Positions 36,513-48,600 of a stretch of DNA of 64,000 bases are shown one piece after another. The notes under the pieces were generated by a model. That model was not told the origin of the DNA. It saw nothing but the letters and a program-made list of their open reading frames with translations, and ran no database searches. Origin of the DNA: Dendrophyllia cribrosa (lineage: Eukaryota > Cnidaria > Anthozoa > Scleractinia > Dendrophylliidae); NCBI GenBank assembly GCA_024195265.1, contig JAJLRJ010000005.1:44689587-44753586 (forward strand), written 5' to 3'. The position numbers and the translations under genes were made by a program. Each line of letters opens with the position of its first letter. Position 1 is the first letter of the stretch.

Positions 36513-36593
36513 ATGGCACTCCTGAGAAAATTACCAGAAGAAAGGTATCTTAGGAGAAAAAGTGTTAAAATCGTTTTTTTTACTTCTTTCAGG

Positions 36594-36690
36594 ATGGCAA
36601 TGGAAAGCGGAATACGGATGGTCACCATGTCAGCTGGAGTCCTATTCTTGGGATCGATTGTAATAAGTTTGGCTTGGCGACAGTCTGCAG
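36594..36690 (+). CDS. gene B exon 1 (signal peptide)
   Basis: 97 nt, ending phase 1 before GTAAAA. It encodes a hydrophobic leader (MSAGVLFLGSIVISLAW). CTTTCAG precedes the ATG by one base, so a 5' UTR exon may splice here. A 48-nt intron (36545-36592) would join the ATG at 36513 in frame. Confidence 0.8.
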
Positions 36691-39600
36691 GTAAAAAAAT
36701 ATTGTATAATTATCAATCAACAAAATACCATTGTGTTTTAATCATTATTGACTCTATTGTAAACTGATTACTCTTTGTCGGTTAGTTTTAGTCGCTTCAT
36801 CAAAGTGAACGACAAACGGCTAAATGATTCTTTCGGCAATAACAGAGACCTTACGACAAAAAAAAAAAAAAAACCAGGGACAAAAGCAGATAAATATATA
36901 TTGATCCAGGCCCGGAAGCCCAGCGACCCTTTGTTGCAGTGATGGTGCTCCCTAAAACAAAAGGAATTTTGTGAAAATATATATGGATTTAAATGATTCT
37001 CCGTTGGGCGCACACACAACATTTGTTGCACAAGCAAACTGTTGCTCACTTTTCGCTACAATGTCTCCTAGTAGTTTGCACAGCGATAGAAGGCCTTAAA
37101 TCAATAATAAATCAATACTGGCCATCGATAATATACTAAGGGAGGTTTCTTGTATTCTTTGACTAGCGGAAAGGAACTTTTCCCATAATCCCGAGCAACT
37201 ATTACTGAAGCATTTATTTACTGGGTACGACAAGGACGGCCACCCAAGTGGAGGAATGAGCGTGAAGGTCTGGGTAGGAGCTAAAGTGGTTCGCATTGTT
37301 AACATTGTAAGTAGCATAAGACACCATCGTGTCATAGACTGACTTGCATTTGTTTCGATATGAGCTTTAATACATTGCCAAACTGTGCTTGTTTTTTTGC
37401 TCATAATTTGTTTGATTTGTAGAACGAAAAAAACAATGCATTGCAGGCTCAGTGGTGGATGAAGCAGGTAAGTCATGCGCACTGAGTTTCTTAGCTCGTT
37501 TTCCCCTAGTTGACATGTTTCATAATTCAGAAGTTCAACGTCTCATTCGTATACTGATTTTGTGGACAAAGACTTTGGGACGGGAACACGGGAGACAAAG
37601 GGTGTTGAATTGGCAGTAAAAAACAGCATTTGCGAGATGCTGTGAGGTGGAAGAAATTTATATCGCAGCTCATGCGAGACCACTTTCGGTCAACGATGCA
37701 CTTTCGGTAGCAATGTAATCTCCCGGTTGGCAAATAAAGGCCTGGTTGCGTTTGTCTACAAACATGTCTGCCATGTAGTCTTGCTATATTACAAGAAATC
37801 GAAAAATGAATCAGTAGCAGAGGACATACTGTGGAAATTCATGTAATTCAAGTTTGAGAAATATATAAATCGGAGTAATAAATTTATGTGTTATATAATT
37901 CATTTTTAAGAACTGGAACAACCCAGATCTCATGTGGAACCCACAAGACTTTGGTGGATTGAAAACAGTTTACGTGGAACCGTCAAAAGTGTGGGTCCCG
38001 GATGTACTGTTGTACAACAAGTACGTATTTTATTCTGACGACTTTTACAGATACAGTGTATAACAAGCACAAATACTTTTCCTTCCAAGAGTGCCAAATA
38101 TCCAAATTCAAGAAAAATCCCAAAATTCGTTTTCAAAAATATTGAAAAACAAATGGTACCATACAGAAATATTGCAAAAGAGATTTCATTTGAATAGTCA
38201 CACCATGGGATCCGCATTTCGTCCACAGACTCAAAATGTAGAACTACACTGCATGTCTCTATAAATTACTCAAGAAGCGAAAGGGTTAAAGTGGCACAAT
38301 GGAAAATGAGTTGTGGGATTTTTTTAAAATGGAGAAATTTTATTTTGTGAGTAATGGTTCCGTAAATAAACAAAACTTTTTGTTTTATTCTATGAGGAAG
38401 ACTGAACGAGATTGTAGTTAAACTGGGTCGGATTTCGTTATCGTAGGCCTGGGATGGATCCGGCTGTATATTTAATAGCGAGAAAGGAGAGAGGACAGAA
38501 CTAAAAATTAAAGTTAGTGAAAATCGCGAGTGTAAATGACTAAAACTGGGGAGAAATGAAAAATTGGTTTCTGTACCAGTGCACTGCATTCACACGAGAT
38601 TAAACGTTTTAATCGCTTTGTATCTAAGGCACTGTTTTCAGTGCAATGTAGTCTATATTATTTTTAAAAGCACTCATTAAAGATTATGCCACAAGCCTCA
38701 GAGGTATTTAAAAATGCAAACCATCGCCAAAAATAAAACAACGATTGCTTGCATTTTTGGCGATAGGTGCGGGAATAAGAAGCTTTTCATTTTTTTATAC
38801 GTGTCACGATTGTTATAAATTGTAGTGTCCTTTCCAGTGCCGATAAAGACATGGATGCTGCCGGTGGATTGGAGAAATACAAAACCAAGGTTGCTCTCTC
38901 CTTCGATGGTAACAACTCTTGGATGGCGCCAGCCATGTTTCAAAGTATTTGTGACATCAATATCAAATATTTCCCTTTTGACGAGCAAAAATGCAGTTTG
39001 AAGTTCGCTTCTTGGGCCTATGATGTCTCAAAGCTGGATGTCTATGTGAACAACAAAGAGACCGGTTTATTGAAAGGAATTTACCAGCCCTCTAATGAAT
39101 GGGACCTTATGAGTGTTGATGCAGTGAGAAATGAGGTATGTTTAGCTCAAAACATCAATTCTCCTTTTTGATCATCATACATTTAACGACGAGAAAATAC
39201 TGATAGATCAGTTACATAACGATTGTTGTTAAAGTGCTACTATGATCAAAAATTAATGTCACGTATGAAACAAAAACGCCTTCCTTACAGCTTATCAGAT
39301 GTCACTGTACCTGTCTAGGTCAATTAAATTAAGTTAGGGCCCCGCAAAGTGAAACTATTGAACTTAGAAAGTAGTGTTTTTCGAGTCCGCCATTACGGAT
39401 TTATGTTCCAGTGAGCCCGAGTTATAACAGGGATTGGAGTTGCGGTAATTCATTCAAATCTATATTGTTTTTATGTTGTGACGTCATTTTCTCAAGTCGC
39501 TGATCCGATGGCTTCGTTCACTCACTAGTTCGGGGCTTCTAGAGACCCTTTTAGCGACGAATTTCAAAGTTGTAGTGACAACAGTTATTCAGAAAGCTTG

Positions 39601-42600
39601 TCTGGATCGTCTTCACACGATATGGGCAATGAAAAAGAAGAAATCGTCAATTGCGATGACTCTGTAGAGCCAGTTCCGACTGAAGAAGAGGCAGCCGCAA
39701 ACGTGAACAGCTAGCTATTATTTGTAGCTCTAGGAGTCTTCTAGAGGCCAACGAGGAGGAAGAGCAGGCTTTGCTGATTCTTTTTTCTGGCGAGGAAGAC
39801 ACCAAATATTGGTATGTAGATGAATTGTTTGCTGTGTTCTCGGAGACTTATTGAAGCCGAAGCCAGTTTACCTTGAGGTTAACTACAGACTTTCGCAAGT
39901 TTTGTCTTGATGTTTTATAACTTCACAGTGGCGCAATAAGGAAAGCGTACAGTATAGTTTCAGTTCCGAATGAGCTTATTGTTCTTTTTTACCATCGAAA
40001 ATGCACTGCTGTTTATAAGTGAGAATCTAAATGAAAGCTGTGCACAATGGCGTCAATTTCAGCTCATCGTTCTGTTCTAATTGATACCAAGTTTCCTCTC
40101 CATTTCATATAGGCACAAATTTATTAAACCTGATATCATTTCCTGTCAAGGGAGTTTAGAATAACGCTCTCTAATCCTGGGTAATTGCAAGTTCATTGTA
40201 GCTATGTTTGAAAACATTAATTCATTTTATGGAATTTACTACAAACTGAACAACAACTTACAACAACAACAACAACTTTATTACAATTATTATTACATAC
40301 ATTGTATTACAATATTAATAAATTATTATTACTGTATTTTATTGTGCAAACCTACATTTATAACAACAATCCATGTTAGTGTTCCTTCTGAGTTTGGCTT
40401 ACCAAAAGCGGTTTCTATATACGTGTAAACAAGAACAATAAAAATGTCATTTCCCATCTAAGATAAAAGAACTTTAAGGCAACAACTCTGCAAACCATAT
40501 TAATATAGAGGATGTGATTGCTTGCACAGTGGCAGTATTGTTGGCATTAAAAAGAATGGAAAATACCAACTTAGCTTGCCAGTTCCTATCCCTTTTAATA
40601 CATGTAGCTTCACCACTCAAACTATGTCCACCCACAAACACCATATGGCAAGGTCGAACGACAAGTCCAAATAACCACATTTGTATACACTCAAAAACAT
40701 CCTCTGTAATTTTCATTTCTTTAGGTTTCTGAGATCTGTGGCACATCACCAATCTGTGCATCAGGCAAACCTTCCCAAATTCTGATGAGGAGCACACTTA
40801 CTACAAAGAAGAAGGGGGGGGGGGGGGGGGGGGGGGGACTAAATGTTTCAAAAAAAACATTTCTTTGACCTTCAAAACAAAGGTTTTATCAATACATTGT
40901 ATTTATTATATCCAGATGTGAATAAGTACAGTTATCAATGAGAAAATAAATGTGCAAGACAACAACAATTTGCAATGAGATGTTTTCTATGTACACAAGC
41001 TATGTAAGGTGGCTCACATCAGGTTTCCAGTTTCACACCACTGGATTTTTTGATGAAAATTTATTTGGCTATACAGTCAACTCTCACTTAACGGACACCT
41101 CTATAAAAGGGACACCTGGTGTTGGTCGGTGCTGTTCAGTTTTTCAGTCATTTTACTGTAACTAAGCTCTCTATAAGATAGATACCTCTCTAAGATGGAC
41201 AGTTGGGGCCAGTCCTGACTGTGTCTGTCTTAGAGAGAGTTGACTGTATTTTCTGGTAACAGGCATCCACATATTGTAGGCAATTTTGGTAACTGGGCCT
41301 TGAATGATAACAGTCATGTCCAACTTCCACTGAACCCAAAAATGTTTTACATGCTGCTATTAACTGCTACCATAGCAACAGTAGCCAAATCAGTGAGACT
41401 GACTAATTATCTTCTGGGACTTATGGTATGAAAGTTTACCCAGTAACCCCCATTTTTCTTATCGTATTATTCTATGTCACCTGAGTAAAAGTATGTGTTT
41501 ACAAAGTAATATACATTAAAAACAATATTCTTTGGAGCAGATTGTGTAAGTTTGTTATTCAGATTATTGTGCAATTGTTGGAAATCTGCTCCCAATTATT
41601 TTTGTTAATTTGTAAACTTTTTCTTATTCTAATGCATAGTCAAATACATGTATTCAGCCTGGCCCAAGCAAGTCTCTCTGATTTTGATACACTATAGTCT
41701 ATTGTATGGTAACAGTTGATACATTCATTGTTGGGTGCAGTGAGGGTTGGGAAAATGCATGAACTTACCAAAATGTAGTAAACATGAAAACTGTTGTAAG
41801 CAACCTTCAATTTTTTCTTGGTTATTCTTCAGTATTTATACTTAAAAATGTAGAGTCAATATCATGTATAACAACAACAACAACAAATTTATTAGTAGAC
41901 AAAATGTGTTTATACATTGTTGATGTACATATTTCCTGACAAGAAATAGGTCAAAATATCATTTTCTTTTGAGACTTAGATTGAAACGGTGGAAGATACA
42001 AACTTGCTCTTTTGTTTCTATTATCAAGACATACTCAGAGTGTTGCATGCAAGATTTAAGTCATTTGCTTCAATTCCATGAGGTCCAAAAGTCTGTCCCC
42101 CACAACCCTTATAAAGTTCTGACTGAAAATGTCATTCTGTTTTCAAGTCTCAGTGGTGACAGACACAGACTTCCCCTGTGGTTTCCTACACATGCACATG
42201 CTCATCTGCATTCTAGAAGTTTTCATGTGATTTCGTTGAATTCTCACCTTTTCTGGTCCAAAAAGCTATGTTGATGCAAATGAGGTAACAAGAAATTATA
42301 TCAAAATGTCATTCTCTTTTCAGACCAGAATTGCAAGCGGTGAAATATACAGACTTGCCCTTTCGTTTCGATTGTCTAGACATACTCAGAGTGTTCCATG
42401 CAAGATTTCAATTCATATGCTTCTATTCTTGGTTAAGGTGGCTCGATGGTGTTTTTTTCTGTGCCGACCACTCTTTTTCAATCACGTATTTGGATATCTT
42501 ATTCAGTATTTACCTAAATACTCATGGCACACACTTACTAGGGAAAAATTGAAGTTTCCATTTCAGTTGTATTTTTTGCGATCGAAGCGTCCTTGGCAAC

Positions 42601-45600
42601 GATACGTTGCTAGGCGTAGTTTTACTTGTGAGGCCGCCGTCGGCCTGTATGAGAAATTTTGGTAACTCGCTCTTGGGGACTGAAAGAGTACCACAATGCA
42701 CACATTTTAGCCAAGTTTGGTTAACTTCTGTGAGAGGATTTTTGAATGGCGCGAGTTTACTTATTTTAGGGTTAAATTTGGTAAAATATCAAAGTTTGTT
42801 GTATTTCACCCCAAACTGAGAGATCGAGGACCTAATGCCGATTTCAACTTTACTCATTCATAAGAACAACTATTGTACCTTATTTGTTTGGCTCTTTTGG
42901 CGGATTGACGGTTTTGGATTTTTCCCTGTGCCGAGTTATAATAATCGAAATTTACGATGTTTTTGCAACAAACGAGCAGAGAATCTTATGACCTCGCTTA
43001 TTTTAAAAATCTGAGATAGAATTTCCCAAGAATAAGCGAACTATAAATTTGGACCTTCTTTTACTTAGTCTCCAAATTTCGTGTTGGTTGAAATGCTGTG
43101 AGACTTGTACGCTGAACGTCGAGTTGGTAACATGCGAGCTAGTATTTTCAGAGATTTCTTGTTCTCCGAGATGTTTACAATTCATGATCTATTCTGCATA
43201 TTTCATTGTTCTGAAATGACACCTGCACGCGAATTCCAGTCTAGCACGGGCGGAACCAAAACGCTTGATTAACTTCCGAAGACCTGCCGATTATGGTAAT
43301 TCATCAGTCCTGGCAATGTGTTCATGAAATAACAGGTGAGCTGTTGAACATCAACGTTAAACACGTAATTGACCTAAAAATAGCAAGAGCATGCCGCAAA
43401 CAGAAAACAGAAATTTTTACTCACTGTCAAGGCAGCAATTATTTCCCTTATTAAAAGACGTGAAAAACGCTACAATAAGCGTGTCTAACAGAAGAGTTTA
43501 TTACCATAATCGGCAGGTCTTCGGAAGTTAATCAAGCGTTTTGGTTCCGCCCGTGCTAGACTGGAATTCGCGTGCAGGTGTCATTTCAGAACAATGAAAT
43601 ATGCAGAATAGATCATGAATTGTAAACATCTCGGAGAACAAGAAATCTCTGAAAATACTAGCGCGCATGTTACCAACTCGACGTTCAGCGTACAAGTCTC
43701 ACAGCATTTCAACCAACACGAAATTTGGAGACTAAGTAAAAGAAGGTCCAAATTTATAGTTCGCTTATTCTTGGGAAATTCTATCTCAGATTTTTAAAAT
43801 AAGCGAGGTCATAAGATTCTCTGTTCGTTTGTTGCAAAAACATCGTAAATTTCGATTATTATAACTCGGCACAGGGAAAAATCCAAAACCGTCAATCCGC
43901 CAAAAGAGCCAAACAAATAAGGTACAATAGTTGTTCTTATGAATGAGTAAAGTTGAAATCGGCATTAGGTCCTCGATCTCTCAGTTTGGGGTGAAATACA
44001 ACAAACTTTGATATTTTACCAAATTTAACCCTAAAATAAGTAAACTCGCGCCATTCAAAAATCCTCTCACAGAAGTTAACCAAACTTGGCTATTTAAAAA
44101 TGTGTGCATTGTGGTACTCTTTCAGTCCCCAAGAGCGAGTTACCAAAATTTCTCATACAGGCCGACGGCGGCCTCACAAGTAAAACTACGCCTAGCAACG
44201 TATCGTTGCCAAGGACGCTTCGATCGCAAAAAATACAACTGAAATGGAAACTTCAATTTTTCCCTAGTAAGTGTGTGCCATGAGTATTTAGGTAAATACT
44301 GAATAAGATATCCAAATACGTGATTGAAAAAGAGTGGTCGGCACAGAAAAAAACACCATCGAGCCACCTTAAAGTCTCAGAGAATCTGCTGTCCTCGATG
44401 TCCTTTTAAATCATCCTTTTTAAAACTACCAGGATTCAGTATTAGGGTGGAGTGGGGGGAGGAGGGGAGGGAGTAGCCCAGTCATAGGCGACTGAAAGTC
44501 AAACAACATAAAAATTAAAAGGCTAATCGAGGCGGGGGAAAGATTAATACAAACTTAGGCTTAAGTTAAGTTAATAAAAGCTTTCACGCTTACATTATTT
44601 ATTCGTTTAATCAGGGTTTGGTACTTGAGAAACACGATATAAAAAAGTGTATTGTGACTACTTTTTGTATGAGTGTAAAGCAAGCTAGCGAGAAATCACC
44701 AGATAAAAACAATCAGTAAGCTTTATAATATGAGAATATTCACACACTTTGCGCGCACCTTTTGTCGCTTCTTCTTCTTCTTTATGCAGATTTTTTTCAG
44801 ATTTACAATCTGTTGATCGCTCCCCTTTTTCCATATGCTAGGCATGGGTTGAAAGCCCGAGTAAAACGGTTTTCCTCGATGTGAATCGAGAAAATACAAA
44901 CAAAACGTGTCCTTGGTGAGGATGGAAATTCTTCCCCTTGGTTCTAACAATCAATCGTTTTATCGATCCGGCTCGCATGCAGCGCGATCCCGGCCGCTCT
45001 GTCAGTCTCATTGCTGCACTCCTGTACAACACAACGACTTCCCATCATTAAAAGGAAGAAAGACTTTTCGAAAACAGGAGAGCATCGAAGTGGATGAAAT
45101 CGTATGAGAAATTGACTTGAGAAAATGACGTCACTTAATTTCTCCGCGAATTCCAAGTGACCAGGCCTCTGCCGTTGGTAACCAGGCCGCAGGAACATGG
45201 CGGTTCAATGGCGGATGAAAATTATCGGAGTTTGAGCGCAAAAAAAAACCACTTTCCTTCATCGCATGAGGATATACTTTGGAAATCATGTACTTTAGGA
45301 AGTTAACTACCAATTACGCGAAAATTAAAGGTATTCGACAATTTGATCATAGAAGCACTTTAAATGTAGAGATGCTTAGAAAGTTAGCATGCACGTTTTC
45401 TTAGTCAGAGAGGACGTGAGAGCGGTGGGGAGAAAGAGAAATTACACAAGAGGGTCTCAAACACCGATCCACATGCATTAGGGAATGGGGGAATTTAGCT
45501 CCATGGCGGAGCGAGTCAGAGGTACCCTGCATCAAGAGGATCAGAACTTCGTTCAGGAACATGTTGTTTAATTGCTAATGTTGACTTATTCGGTTACTGA

Positions 45601-48600
45601 GTGGCTAATTGTCATATACGAGTTGTGGCCAATAGTCTTGGACAACTCAATTTTCATTGCGGAAGCTTACCAAAGAAAAGAAATTCTAAATATATTACAT
45701 TTCGCATCTTTACAACCTAAAGCTCATTTCATATTCCAAAGGCTTTCTTCTAACAGCAGGTGGAAAACACCTATATGATTTGCTTTAAGATCACAAAGAT
45801 TAAGATATTTTCCAACTAGAGAAAAATTTACATTTTATTGAAAAATGTGCCGCAACATCTTCTACCTGCTCGATTTACTGTTTTTCGAACTGCATAATTT
45901 CTTTTTTGAAGTTTGACGTTTAATTCCAAACCAACATACCCTCCTCCCACAAGTTAATCACAAATATTCCTGATGATTTTGTATAATTTTCTTTCTAAAC
46001 AGCTTGGGTAAGAAGTAATTCGCTTGAACAATTTAAATGATGAGTAATGTCGACCGCCAGTTAGATGTAACCTAAGTGTCCATTTTGATCGCCAAACACG
46101 GCGTTACCAGACCGTCTTCCTCAGTACTGCTATATTACACCTTTTGCTGTTCATTACGAGAAAATAAGCATTCATTTGCTTGAAATGGCGACCAATAGCG
46201 CTAAGATACATTCGTTAGCGCCAAAAGACCAACCTTTTGCGCGTAACGCAGATTCAATAACGATTTTTGCATTTTAATCAACATTCAATTAAATTTTTGG
46301 GCACTCTTTTGCGTCATTCGGCATACAAAAGAGAAAAATTTACTTTCATTTGCGCTTACATTCAAATCGTTAACACCATCTTGAAAGTCAATTGAGACAA
46401 TCGACAAACATTGATGTGCAAAAAACATTTATTAACATTTTTATCACACTGTTTGAAAATCAATAGCATTCCTGGACCGCGTTAGTGCGGATAAGACAAA
46501 TATCACGAGTTAACTATCTTTTATTGGTTATTTTCGATAAAGTACTCGCGCTGTCAATAGAAGTTAACTATCATGTGACGGTTATTTTTAGATACCCTAC
46601 CCCTGCTGTCCCAACCCTTACTCAGAAGTATTGGTAACACTTAACCTGGAGCGTCGTTCAAGATATTACGTCATTAACCTGGTGTTTCCGTGTGCACTTA
46701 TAGCGTGCATGGTTTTTTTCACGTTCGTGCTGCCGCCCGAGTGCGGCGAGCGGGTGTCCTTGTGCATCACTATCCTCATGGCTATGACCATCTTCCAGGA
46801 ACTGACATCAAACAAACTGCCGCCGAGTTCTGACAGCTTCTTTCTGATTGGTGAGTATCATGCGAAGCTTTCCGTTTTCTCTGCGCAGGCGTGGGGAGAT
46901 TGGTCGAGTGGTCGTGGAGAGGGGATTGGGGAAAAGGAAATGAAAGCGCGCGAAAGAACGATGGTAACATGGTAGGGAAAACTCAATTTCCGCCCCTGTC
47001 CAATGCGCCTTTGTAGAGGAGGGTGGGATCTGCTGTTAAGCACCTGGAGAGGCTTACATCATGCTTCATACACACTGTATTTTATCCCTTTCTCTTTCGG
47101 AACCGAGCCTCGCATTGTGTAGCATGTTTTTAACTTTTAATCACAAAAATGAAGATGCAAAGAGCTTGGGCCAGTACTTTCCCGATACTGTTTGTTTCTT
47201 GTTATTTTGCAAAATGAATTTTGATAGTTTTCCTTGCTATTTTTTTTGGCCGCTTTGAGTTGCGAAAGGGTTCAAAGAAGTCAATCTCGTCCCCAGGGTC
47301 TTCTCTACATTCAAAATGGCGGGTAGGGCGTAGATACTCCTTAACCGTGGTCAAACGAGAGAAATTTGCAAAAGTTAAGCAAAGTACTTAAAAGTTAAGG
47401 TTGTCATTTTCACTGTTTAAAGTTTAATATATTGCCAATACACTGTCAAATTACCAAACGTTTTGAAAGTTTACCAAAAACGTTCTAAGCGTTTATAAAC
47501 TGTGAACTGCAGAATTGTCGGCGCCATTTGCCAGCATAATTTTGATCAGGCGCAAAGAGTTTTGGTCAGTTTTCAACGGAAAAAGCTCATCATTTTGAGA
47601 AAAATTAAAAGATAGTAACGTCAACTAATTTTTTTTAAACATCCTTGCCCATATTTCCATTTAATATTGAATAAAATCCCACTAAATAAAACGAAAAACG
47701 CCTCGGACATTTGACCGCGATGGAAGATACTCCAGGACAAAAATACTCCAGAAACCCTGGAGTATTTTTTCGCGTACAATGCGATGAAATGTCTTCGTTT
47801 CGTTTGAACAACGATTTCAGATTACCAGAGAACATAAAGGCCTGCCAATCGTTGATGAATAAAATGACTTTGAAGAGACGAAATAAAATCCAAAAACGTC
47901 GTTTTGGCAGTCTTGTCCTAGGGTTTCTTCACCCTCCCGGCCATTTTGAAAGCGGAAGCCCTGGGGTCGAGGTTGAAAAGTAGTGCGCATGCCTTCATCG
48001 TGTTACTAAGTACCTTAAGGTGGCTCCTAATTGTTTAAACATTCCCATCATGATACATCTATGATATTCAATCACAGCTACACCAGTAAAGTGAAGAGTA
48101 AACGTTTAGCACAGGTTTGTAAACACTTAACCAATGAACAAATTTAGGTGGCTACAGCATCAAAATTTGTTACCATGGCAACATCAAAAGAGGCCAAAAG
48201 ACCCCATTTTCAACCTTTGAGGCTAATAACTTCAAAACTACTTGGTGAAATGTTTTGATTTTTATATATTTTCGTCTTATAAACATAACAAACATTTGTA
48301 CCAATTTTTAAAAAAATCTGTACATAGGATTCAGAGATATATCATTTTTACATAACTTTAAGGTAGCTCTGAACTCTATGTACAGAATTTTTAAAAAATT
48401 GTTAAAATGTTTCTCTTGCCAATTAAACAAAAATATATCGAAAACAAAAACTTTCACCGTGTAGTTTATGTTATTAGCCTCAAATGGTCCAAAATAGCGT
48501 ATTTTTGACCTGTTTTCGCGTTGCCATGGCAACGAATAATGACGTCATTTGATACCACTTTGATGACTTATAAAAGATTTACTGGTTTCAAGTAAAAGAT

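Larger units (their letters stand above)
39136..46591. other. gene B intron 5, transposon-rich
   Basis: A 7.5-kb GT-AG intron. It contains a pogo-like MITE (41072-41248), a 1.9-kb palindrome (42433-44372), a poly-G tract (40814-40837) and CAA-rich microsatellite tails at about 40258-40276 and 41872-41886. An acidic, serine-rich open stretch at about 39525-39714 (QSCSDNSYSESLSGSSSHD) may be a transposon exon relic. 44373-46591 shows nothing recognisable. Confidence 0.7.

Noticed and set aside
39525..39714. Acidic serine-rich open stretch as a gene B exon
   Set aside because: It has no place in the channel protein and the neighbouring exons already join in frame. At most it is a relic exon of a transposon.
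43003..43797. Pair of almost identical 60-codon frames
   Set aside because: They are the two mirror copies in the arms of the palindrome, so their conservation reflects DNA symmetry and not selection on protein.
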